From assembly GCA_021808425.1 (NCBI GenBank), contig JAKBBS010000136.1, forward strand, positions 1 through 9,119: a stretch of 9,119 nucleotides of DNA. Reading direction: 5' to 3'. A program made the position numbers and the translations under genes. Shown here piece after piece: positions 1 to 5,744 of the stretch. How positions within the stretch are numbered: the stretch's first letter is position 1; every line of letters begins with the position of its first letter. Under the pieces are notes generated by a model, which was not told the origin of the DNA, made no database searches, and worked only from the letters and a program-made list of their open reading frames with translations. The stretch comes from Actinomycetes bacterium. Its GTDB lineage: Bacteria > Actinomycetota > Acidimicrobiia > Acidimicrobiales > Palsa-688.

Positions 1-2
1 CG

Positions 3-578
3 GCTTCCGAGCCTGACGTTTCACGAACCGGGACCGCACGCAGGCGGCGCTCCAGGGCCGTCCTTTACGCCTCCTTGGTCGTAGCCGCCCTTCTGGCAGT
101 TCTGATCACACTGCTTGCATCGAGCAAGCCGGTCGCCGATTCGGTAGCTTCCAGCCCGCTGCTCGGTAAGTCGGCCCCGCAAGTCTCGGGCAGGGCGCTC
201 AACGGCAAGGGAACCTTCTCGCTCTCCTCCTTTCGCGGCAGGTGGGTCCTTCTCAACTTCTCCGCCAGCTGGTGCATTCCCTGCAGGAATGAAACGCCTC
301 AGCTGCTGACATTTCAATCAGAACATGCGCTCTCGGGTGACGCAACTGTCTTCGCAGTCGAGTTCGATCCGAGCGACTCGGCAAACCTCGCGGCATTCCT
401 AGCCTCGAACCACGCCCCGTGGCCGGCGATCAACGATCCGTCAGCGGAGGTGTCATACGGGGTGACTGGAATACCGGAGTCGTACCTGATTGACCCTGCT
501 GGAACAGTGGTGGCCAAGTTCTTCGGCGGTGTCACATCGACACAGGTGGACAAGTCGATTTCCCAGGCCTCTTCGTGA
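3..578 (+). CDS. Membrane-anchored thioredoxin-like protein, CcmG/TlpA/ResA type (5' partial)
   Basis: The reading frame is open from the left edge to the TGA at 576-578, so the true start probably lies outside the window. The first candidate start inside is a TTG at 75, but the codons before it encode an arginine-rich stretch (RRRRSR) followed by a hydrophobic segment (LYASLVVAALLAVLITLLA). Together these make a positive-inside membrane anchor that a TTG start would cut in half. The exported domain has the thioredoxin active site WCIPC, with its cysteine codons at 273-275 and 282-284, and a later GIPESYLID segment carrying the cis-proline. In this family the protein reduces apocytochrome c or CcmH disulfides outside the membrane. 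It overlaps the downstream ccmH-like gene by 4 nt (GTGA), which supports a cytochrome c maturation role over a general TlpA role. A generic TlpA reductase remains possible. Confidence 0.85.
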   Translation, partial: ASEPDVSRTGTARRRRSRAVLYASLVVAALLAVLITLLASSKPVADSVASSPLLGKSAPQVSGRALNGKGTFSLSSFRGRWVLLNFSASWCIPCRNETPQLLTFQSEHALSGDATVFAVEFDPSDSANLAAFLASNHAPWPAINDPSAEVSYGVTGIPESYLIDPAGTVVAKFFGGVTSTQVDKSISQASS

Positions 579-1753
579 GGCCCCCTGTCAGCGACCGCGA
601 GGCGACTGGCAGGCCCGCCAAGCGCGACCGCATTCGAAGGTGGCTGCCGTGGGTGGCCCTTGTCGCAGTCGCCTGCGTGGTCCTTGGACTTGGCATCCAT
701 CAGGCTTCGGCTGGGAGCAGTCTCGATGCTCGAACGGCTCACATCGCCGGGCTTGTGCGCTGCCCCGTATGCAACGGTGAGACCGTTGCGCAAAGTCAGG
801 CTACCCCGGCGGTGGAGATACGAGATCAAATAAAAAATGACCTTCAGAATGGCGAAAGTCAAAGCCGGATCCTGTCCGGACTCGTAGCTGAGTACGGGCC
901 GAGTATCTTGGAGAAGCCTCCAGCGACGGGGGCGGGATTGATCGTATGGATCTTGCCGATCGGGGCTGGTATTGCGGCGTTGGTCGGGGTCGGCTTCGTG
1001 CTGAGAAAGTGGCGGAACCGTGGCCGTCTGGAGGATCTCGACGATCTCCCGCTAGACGCGCACGCGGAGTTTGCTTTCGAAGTAGCAACGGGAGTCGAGA
1101 GCGCTACCGATGCTGCGACGCTGCCACCCGAAGGCAAACCTGCGGCGGTGCGTGTGGATGTGGCTCCCGTCGCCACGGTGCCACAGGAGAAGGGGAAAGG
1201 GGTCGCCCTCGCAAGCCTTTTGCTTCGATCCAAAACGAAGCGATGGGTGCTTGCGGGCACGGGTGTCGTCCTTGTCGTCGGGGGCGCCTCGTGGGCCCTC
1301 GCTTCATTCACCGGGACCCGCCTACCGGGCGAAGAGGTGACCGGCAAGACTCTCACCGGTCCCCAAGTGTCGGCGGAACTGCTGGCAGCCAACGCCGACG
1401 AGTCGAAAGGTAACGTCGTCGCCGCCGTAGGTGAGTACCAAAAAGTTCTAAACGTCGACCAGACGAACGTAGAGGCGCTCTGCGGGGAGGGATGGCTGCT
1501 AGCGCAGACAGGGCAACCGGCCCTTCTCGACAAGGGGTTGGCGATGCTCGTCAATGCCGAGAAGGTGGACCCGGCATACGGCCCTGCCCACCTCTACCGG
1601 GGGATAGCGCTCTTGGGCGAGGGCGACTACACCGATGCCATCCCGGAGCTCGAATGGTACCTGGGTCATCAGCCGGAGGCGAGCCTGAAGGCCGAGGTTT
1701 CCCAAGCGTTGGCTAAAGCGGAGGCGGAGCAGGCAGCTGCCGCGAAAGGCTGA
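575..1753 (+). CDS. ccmH: CcmH-type cytochrome c maturation protein with C-terminal TPR (CcmI-like) region
   Basis: The 392-residue protein starts at a GTG that overlaps the stop of the previous gene, so it is probably translationally coupled. Residues 24-44 form a membrane segment. Residues 50-115 are a CcmH/CycL/NrfF domain with the redox motif RCPVC (C63, C66) in the usual context, followed by the family's QSRILSGLVAEYGPSIL-like helix. A second membrane helix covers about 121-143. A long polar linker then leads to a third helix (about 223-245), and residues 280-365 contain TPR-like helices resembling the CcmI/CycH chaperone that holds apocytochrome c. In system I, CcmH resolves the cysteine pair of apocytochrome c with CcmG and hands the protein to CcmF for haem attachment. 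E. coli CcmH also joins these two functions, but with a shorter linker. The CcmH domain is clear. The TPR part is weaker. Confidence 0.86.
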   Translation: MRPPVSDREATGRPAKRDRIRRWLPWVALVAVACVVLGLGIHQASAGSSLDARTAHIAGLVRCPVCNGETVAQSQATPAVEIRDQIKNDLQNGESQSRILSGLVAEYGPSILEKPPATGAGLIVWILPIGAGIAALVGVGFVLRKWRNRGRLEDLDDLPLDAHAEFAFEVATGVESATDAATLPPEGKPAAVRVDVAPVATVPQEKGKGVALASLLLRSKTKRWVLAGTGVVLVVGGASWALASFTGTRLPGEEVTGKTLTGPQVSAELLAANADESKGNVVAAVGEYQKVLNVDQTNVEALCGEGWLLAQTGQPALLDKGLAMLVNAEKVDPAYGPAHLYRGIALLGEGDYTDAIPELEWYLGHQPEASLKAEVSQALAKAEAEQAAAAKG

Positions 1754-1775
1754 ATTTCCTCGCTGCGCGCCGCCT

Positions 1776-2918
1776 TTAGTTTGCCCGGAGACGGCGTAGC
1801 TCGCTGACGACTTCCGCCAACCTCTCGCCAGCGAAGCTGATCTCGGCATCAGATGTATTCCAGCCGACTGAGAACCGGAGGCTGTGCTCAGAGTCGAAGC
1901 CCATTGCCGCAAGCACCGGAGATGGCTCCAGCATTTCGGAAGAACACGAGCTACCGGAGTGTGCGGCGACGCCTTTCTGGTCCAGGCCTACAAGCACCGG
2001 TTCCGCCTCGAGGTCATCGAAGCCGAGGCAGACCAGACCCGGCAACCGCTGAAGCGGATCGACTGGCCCATAAAGGCGCGTCCCGTCGAGTGAGGCGGCG
2101 ACGGCCCGCAAGGTGCTTGCTTGAAGTCGCGCTCGAGCCGCTTCCTCAGCTAGCGAGTCGCCCGCGACCAGGGCCTCGGCTACTGCAGCAAAACCCACGG
2201 CGCCGGCGACGTTCTCCAGTCCTGCCCTGCGGGCGCGCTCCTGGGCTCCTCCGAGCAGGAGAGGGTCGATCCGGAGGCCCCTTCGAACCAGAAGCGCCCC
2301 GACGCCCGTTGGGCCGCCAATGTGATGGCACGAAACCGACATCAGGTCGATCCCGAGAGTGTCGAAGTCGATCCTCACGACCCCCGTCGCCGCAGTCGCG
2401 TCGACGTGTAGCAAGACCCTCGCGGCCCGGCAGATGTCAACGACCTCGCGCACCGGTTGAAGAGTGCCGACCTCCTGGTTGGCTAACTGGCAGTGGACGA
2501 GCGCAACGTTGCCTTCGCGGACCAGTCGATCGAGCTCGTCGACGAGGACGAAACCTTCGGGGTCGACGTTCACCCACCGGATCTCCGCGGCCCAGCGGGC
2601 GGAAGATTCTCTGACCGCTGCCGACTCGACCCGAGGGAGCACCGTGGCGGGCTCCCGCCTCGACGCATGGGCGCCGTAGACTGCCGCGTTCACCGATTCC
2701 GTCCCACCGGATGTAAAAATCACCTCCCTCGGACGTGCCCCGAGAAGGGCGGCTACCTGGTCGCGGGCGTCCTCGAGGCGCTGTCGGGACGACCGACCTT
2801 CGAAGTGGAGGCGCCCCGGGTCGGCCGCGGCCAGCCACGCGATCATGGCGTCAAGGGCGCATTGTCGCAACCGCGAGCTCGACGCGTGATCGAGGTAGGC
2901 CCGCAAGGCAGGCGTCAC
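1776..2918 (-). CDS. Cysteine desulfurase (IscS/NifS) homologue lacking the PLP lysine
   Basis: The 380-residue fold-type I aminotransferase class V protein aligns along its whole length with IscS/NifS. Retained features are YLDHA at the N-terminus, TSGGTES at 69-75 (phosphate binding), HVDAT with D173, GGAQER at 223-228, the group I sulfur-carrying cysteine C325 in SGSSCSSEMLEPS, and R348 in LRFS. Several catalytic positions have changed. The SxHK motif reads SCHH, so the Schiff-base lysine is H199 (codon CAC). The VEH histidine is S99. The DATQ glutamine is A176. The second Asn of NNE is Q148. Family knowledge says loss of the lysine should abolish normal PLP desulfurase chemistry, so it may act as a scaffold, partner or altered enzyme. 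The GTG start directly follows the TAG of the upstream regulator, indicating one transcript. The 3' end converges on ccmH with a 22 nt gap. Homology is secure; activity is doubtful. Confidence 0.85.
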   Translation of the reverse strand: MTPALRAYLDHASSSRLRQCALDAMIAWLAAADPGRLHFEGRSSRQRLEDARDQVAALLGARPREVIFTSGGTESVNAAVYGAHASRREPATVLPRVESAAVRESSARWAAEIRWVNVDPEGFVLVDELDRLVREGNVALVHCQLANQEVGTLQPVREVVDICRAARVLLHVDATAATGVVRIDFDTLGIDLMSVSCHHIGGPTGVGALLVRRGLRIDPLLLGGAQERARRAGLENVAGAVGFAAVAEALVAGDSLAEEAARARLQASTLRAVAASLDGTRLYGPVDPLQRLPGLVCLGFDDLEAEPVLVGLDQKGVAAHSGSSCSSEMLEPSPVLAAMGFDSEHSLRFSVGWNTSDAEISFAGERLAEVVSELRRLRAN

Positions 2919-3698
2919 CTAGACGATACTGACGCAGGCATCGTCGCCCATAGCCCGGGAGGACTCCGATGTGACCTCGGCAGCTCCGTGGAGGCCGCTG
3001 AGCATTCCTCGAACCATCCCGCGATCGACAGCGCACATCACGGTGTTGGGTACGGCCGTACCGAGGAACGGGCACGACTCTTTCACTAGGGCGAGGGAGG
3101 AACCGCGGGCCTCGACGCGCGCTTCGTAGCCGTGGGCGGTGAGGGCTATCGCGGTGGCCTGCAAAGCCGACAGGCACGACCGGCGGCCCGCTCCCGGCCC
3201 CATTTGGTTCGCGAGACGCTTTCCGTAGTCTTCGCCTACGCGTTCGGCGAGCTCGGCTGCTTCGTCGCTCGCGAGCCGGCGGAAGGCCTCACCGAGCAAG
3301 GCTACGAGCAGGTCGTCGCGGCGTCGCAAAGCCGGTAGGTCCGCCGCTCGGTCGGTGGCCCGGTAGCACTTCGAGGGCCTTCCCGCCCCACCGTTTGGTG
3401 CCCGTGTCGTCGTCACCTCCAAGTAGCCTCCTGCGGCGAGCTTCTCAAGGTGATGGCGTGCGACGTTGACGTGAAGCGAGAAACTCTGGGCGATCTGCGC
3501 TGCAGTGACGCCACCGGGGTGCTCGCAGGCGAAAGCGTACATATGACGTCGAGTCGGGTCACCGAAGGCGCTGGTGACTGCTGCAACAGCGGCCGCGAAC
3601 CCCTGCTCGCTTCGCGGGTCGGCGCGCCCGGGGGTGCGCGGATCGACGCGAACTTCACCCGGGTGGCGCCCGCTAACCTCCGAGGCTCCAGTGCCCAC
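2919..3698 (-). CDS. SufR-like winged-helix regulator (ArsR/DeoR type) with C-terminal cysteines
   Basis: The 259-residue protein has an N-terminal winged helix-turn-helix at about residues 35-115. It includes FGDPTRRHMYAFA, the recognition-helix region TAAQIAQSFSLHVNVARHHLEKL, and a wing ending GGAGRPSKCYRAT. A C-terminal sensing domain follows, with cysteines at 175, 209, 222 and 255. C209 and C222 are 12 residues apart, like the first pair of the CX12CX13CX14C pattern described for cyanobacterial SufR, but the later cysteines do not keep that spacing. SufR-type proteins hold an Fe-S cluster and repress Fe-S assembly genes. The neighbours fit: the desulfurase homologue follows with no gap, and an Mrp carrier is divergent. 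A TAGGAT hexamer ends 6 nt before the GTG, supporting this start and a leaderless transcript. The first 35 residues are polar and non-conserved-looking, so a shorter form cannot be excluded. Confidence 0.8.
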   Translation of the reverse strand: MGTGASEVSGRHPGEVRVDPRTPGRADPRSEQGFAAAVAAVTSAFGDPTRRHMYAFACEHPGGVTAAQIAQSFSLHVNVARHHLEKLAAGGYLEVTTTRAPNGGAGRPSKCYRATDRAADLPALRRRDDLLVALLGEAFRRLASDEAAELAERVGEDYGKRLANQMGPGAGRRSCLSALQATAIALTAHGYEARVEARGSSLALVKESCPFLGTAVPNTVMCAVDRGMVRGMLSGLHGAAEVTSESSRAMGDDACVSIV

Positions 3699-3701
3699 GG
3701 C

Positions 3702-3712
3702 GGTATCCTACC
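3702..3712. promoter_or_regulatory. Overlapping divergent -10 elements inside an inverted repeat (regulator / mrp)
   Basis: The plus strand reads TATCCT at 3704-3709 and the minus strand reads TAGGAT at 3710-3705, so two TANNNT hexamers overlap by five bases on opposite strands. They sit within the 11-base inverted repeat GGTA-TCC-TACC. On the minus strand the hexamer ends 6 nt before the regulator GTG, the spacing of a leaderless mRNA. On the plus strand it would give a leader of roughly 50 nt to the mrp GTG at 3769. I see no convincing -35 box for either direction. The repeat could also be an operator through which the SufR-like protein represses both sides. This is inference from sequence only. 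Confidence 0.45.
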
Positions 3713-3756
3713 TATCGCGACGGTGGGCGATGTCTGCCGGCATTCGAGATCGCGGG

Positions 3757-3762
3757 AAAGGA
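3757..3762 (+). promoter_or_regulatory. Ribosome binding site deciding the mrp start
   Basis: AAAGGA (within GGAAAGGA) lies 6 nt before the GTG at 3769. This is the clearest Shine-Dalgarno match in the window. It favours that GTG over the in-frame ATG at 3730, which has only a weak GGTGGG upstream, and over the far-upstream in-frame ATG at 3574, which would run through the divergent regulator gene. Confidence 0.6.
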
Positions 3763-3768
3763 CCGTTC

Positions 3769-4968
3769 GTGTCGCCGAGCAGCGAGCAGGTGATGGGCGT
3801 ACTCACAAAGGTTGAGGACCCTGAGCTCAGCCGGAGTCTCACCGATCTGGGGATGATCCGCGACGTCGAAGTGCGAAGGAGGAAGGTATCGGTCACGGTC
3901 GCTCTCCTCGATGCCGACAGCCCTTCTCGCGTCGAGATTTCGACCAGAGTGAGGGCGGCTATCGCCAGTCTCGGAGGCGTCAAGGACGTGGCCGTCAGCT
4001 TCGTTGTGATGAACCCGGAGGAGACGAAAGTCCTGACCCGCTCGGCGGCTACGCCCGGCGGTCCTAGGCGTTCCGCTTCCATACCCGTCAGTCCTGGAGC
4101 GCCGGCGCCAGGTCATTCGCAACCGGGGACGACAGTGCCGAGGAGCCCATTGGGCCACGAACAGGGTCGCGCGAATCCGTTCGGCACCAACAGCCGTACG
4201 AGGGTAGTCGGAATCAGCTCTGGTAAAGGGGGGGTCGGGAAGTCGACGGTGACGGTCAACTTGGCGGTCGCGCTTGCTCAGGCCGGCCACGACGTGGCGC
4301 TCCTCGACGCTGACGTCTACGGATTCTCGGTGCCGGGAATGCTCGGGATCACCGAGGAACCGACCGTCTCGGACCTGAAGATGACTCCGCCCGAAGCGCA
4401 CGGTGTCCGCTGCATGTCGATGGGCTTCTTCTTGGAGGACGAGCAGCCGGTCGTATGGCGAGGCCCGATGCTTCACAAAGCACTCGAGCAGTTCCTGGTC
4501 GACGTCGACTGGGGTGACCCGGAGTTCCTCCTCATAGACATGCCGCCCGGGACGGGAGACGTGGCTCTGTCCATGGCGCAGTACCTGCCGACTTCGGAAA
4601 TGTACGTGGTGACGACACCCCAACCGGCGGCGCGTAAGGTCGCGCAGAGAAGTGCCTACATGGCGAAGAAGCTGAAGCTTCCGATGCGGGGTGTCATCGA
4701 GAACATGAGCTGGTGGCGTTCACCCGGCGGCGAGCGGGAGTACATCTTCGGCCAAGGAGGGGGCGCCCAGCTTGCCGACGAGCTCGGCGTCGCCCTCTTG
4801 GGACAGATCCCCCTGGACACGGCCGTCCGCGAGGGAGGTGACTCAGGCGCGCCGATTACCGTGAGCGCAACTGACTCCGAAGCCGCACGCGCATTCGCAA
4901 GTCTGGCGAACGCTGTCGCTGGTAAAGGCCGCAGCCGTGTCTTTCACCCAGAGCTTACAGTTAGGTGA
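3769..4968 (+). CDS. mrp: Mrp/ApbC-family P-loop ATPase, iron-sulfur carrier, with N-terminal DUF59 domain
   Basis: From the GTG chosen by its Shine-Dalgarno the protein has 399 residues. Residues 4-82 are a DUF59/MIP18-type domain (EDPELSRSLTDLGMIRDVEV). Residues 90-140 are a Pro/Gly/Ser-rich linker. Residues 145-385 are the Mrp/NBP35 ATPase, with the deviant Walker A SSGKGGVGKST at 150-160, ALLDADVYG at 177-185, VVWRGPMLHKAL at 228-239, LLIDMPPGTGD at 254-264 and VIENMSWW at 309-316. Mrp/ApbC proteins bind and transfer [4Fe-4S] clusters to apoproteins in the cytoplasm, using ATP. After VIENMS most homologues have a CPxC pair that bridges the cluster in a dimer; here the segment reads WWRSPGGE with no cysteine. 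From memory, mycobacterial Mrp also lacks this pair, so the change may be lineage-wide. The divergent SufR-like regulator and desulfurase homologue support an Fe-S role. Confidence 0.92.
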   Translation: MSPSSEQVMGVLTKVEDPELSRSLTDLGMIRDVEVRRRKVSVTVALLDADSPSRVEISTRVRAAIASLGGVKDVAVSFVVMNPEETKVLTRSAATPGGPRRSASIPVSPGAPAPGHSQPGTTVPRSPLGHEQGRANPFGTNSRTRVVGISSGKGGVGKSTVTVNLAVALAQAGHDVALLDADVYGFSVPGMLGITEEPTVSDLKMTPPEAHGVRCMSMGFFLEDEQPVVWRGPMLHKALEQFLVDVDWGDPEFLLIDMPPGTGDVALSMAQYLPTSEMYVVTTPQPAARKVAQRSAYMAKKLKLPMRGVIENMSWWRSPGGEREYIFGQGGGAQLADELGVALLGQIPLDTAVREGGDSGAPITVSATDSEAARAFASLANAVAGKGRSRVFHPELTVR

Positions 4969-5008
4969 AAAATAGGGCGGGATCGCGCTCTGCTTAAGGC
5001 CGTGAAGC

Positions 5009-5022
5009 TGCCAATAATGGCA
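5009..5022. promoter_or_regulatory. Palindrome overlapping the probable -10 of the molybdoenzyme operon
   Basis: The 14-base sequence TGCCAATAATGGCA is an inverted repeat with 5-base arms (TGCCA/TGGCA) around ATAA. Inside it, AATAAT at 5013-5018 matches TATAAT at five of six positions and ends 6 nt before the GTG at 5025, which suggests a leaderless transcript. The only nearby -35 candidate, TGCTTA at 4991-4996, is poor. A dimeric repressor bound here would block the promoter. The arms are too short for an effective terminator and no U-tract follows. Confidence 0.4.
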
Positions 5023-5024
5023 AG

Positions 5025-5744
5025 GTGACAGTCGACGCCGCAGGTGGAGGGTCGGAAAGCGGGACGCCGGTCGGTCGACGGGTCGTGCTCGGCATGCTCG
5101 GGCTCGGCGCGCTCGGTGTGGTCGCCGGTAAAGGGATCCAAGGTGGGATCGACACTGCTCTGACACCTTTGCAGCGACTTGACCCGACTGGCCTGGCGTC
5201 GCTCATCCCGGGCGACTACTTCCGTATCTACACGGTCACCTCGGGGTACCCTTACGAATCTGACGCCGACTACCGCCTCCTTGTCGACGGAATGGTCGAC
5301 AAGCCGCTTTCCCTACAGCTTTCCGATCTGCAGGCGATGCCGCCGACCAGCATGGTGAGAACCTTTCAGTGCGTCACCGGTTGGCAGGTTCAGAGCGTGC
5401 ACTGGACCGGAGTCAAGCTGTCGGACCTGCTTGCCGAGGCAAGCGTGGCCAAGGGCGCGACTGCTCTGCGCTTCGAGTCCTTCGACGGGCTGTACACCGA
5501 GAGTCTGACCCTCGACCAAGCTGCCCGACCCGACATCATCGTCGCCTACTCGATGCTCGGCGGTCCGGTGAGCCGTGAACACGGTGGCCCGGTGCGTCTT
5601 TACGTGGCCCCTATGTACGGGTACAAGTCGATCAAGTGGCTGTCACGTATAACGGTAGTGGATCGGGTGGAGCCGGGCTACTGGGAGGACAACGGCTACG
5701 CCGTCGACGGTTGGATCGGTCACAGCAATGGCTACGGCTCCTAA
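5025..5744 (+). CDS. Molybdopterin-dependent oxidoreductase, sulfite oxidase fold, Tat-exported (MsrP/YedY-like)
   Basis: The 239-residue protein begins with a twin-arginine leader (VGRRVVLGMLGLGALGVVAG, about residues 16-35), so it is probably exported folded through Tat. Since the leader has no obvious cleavage site, it may stay as an anchor. The rest is a single oxidoreductase molybdopterin-binding domain. C116 in TFQCVTGWQ is the expected thiolate ligand of molybdenum. Residues 185-191 (REHGGPV) and 200-206 (YKSIKWL) match the cofactor-binding segments of the family, and the C-terminal GYWEDNGY is typical of MsrP-like proteins. There is no C-terminal dimerisation domain as in true sulfite oxidases. 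The next gene, overlapping by 17 nt, encodes a membrane cytochrome b that probably exchanges electrons with it. The substrate is unknown; methionine sulfoxide, sulfite or another small oxidised compound are possible. The in-frame stop at 4995-4997 leaves the GTG at 5025 as the only credible start. Confidence 0.88.
   Translation: MTVDAAGGGSESGTPVGRRVVLGMLGLGALGVVAGKGIQGGIDTALTPLQRLDPTGLASLIPGDYFRIYTVTSGYPYESDADYRLLVDGMVDKPLSLQLSDLQAMPPTSMVRTFQCVTGWQVQSVHWTGVKLSDLLAEASVAKGATALRFESFDGLYTESLTLDQAARPDIIVAYSMLGGPVSREHGGPVRLYVAPMYGYKSIKWLSRITVVDRVEPGYWEDNGYAVDGWIGHSNGYGS

Noticed and set aside
859..1554. 231-codon minus-strand frame opposite ccmH
   Set aside because: Ser/Thr/Pro-rich shadow translation; the plus strand encodes the RCPVC motif and membrane helices.
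1754..1775. Terminator between the convergent ccmH and desulfurase genes
   Set aside because: The 22 nt gap contains GC-rich sequence but no stem of useful length followed by a T-tract on either strand.
1853..2614. 253-codon plus-strand frame opposite the desulfurase homologue
   Set aside because: The product is Arg/Pro-rich without motifs; the opposite strand carries clear family motifs over its full length.
3574..3768. Upstream extension of the mrp frame to an ATG at 3574
   Set aside because: It would overlap the divergent regulator by 125 nt, encodes low-complexity sequence before the DUF59 domain, and ignores the strong AAAGGA placed 6 nt before the GTG at 3769.
3699..3768. Known SufR operators (cyanobacterial CAAC-N6-GTTG or the actinobacterial type as I recall it)
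   Set aside because: Neither motif is present in the divergent gap; only GGTA-N3-TACC was found, which is reported separately as a candidate.
3712..4623. 303-codon open frame on the minus strand opposite mrp
   Set aside because: It is antisense to the well-conserved Mrp ATPase, its translation is rich in Arg/His without any domain, and such long shadows are expected at this GC content.
4969..5024. Intrinsic terminator after mrp formed by GCCA-ATAA-TGGC
   Set aside because: The stem is only 4-5 bp and is followed by AAGG instead of a T-tract; its overlap with a -10 element makes an operator more likely.
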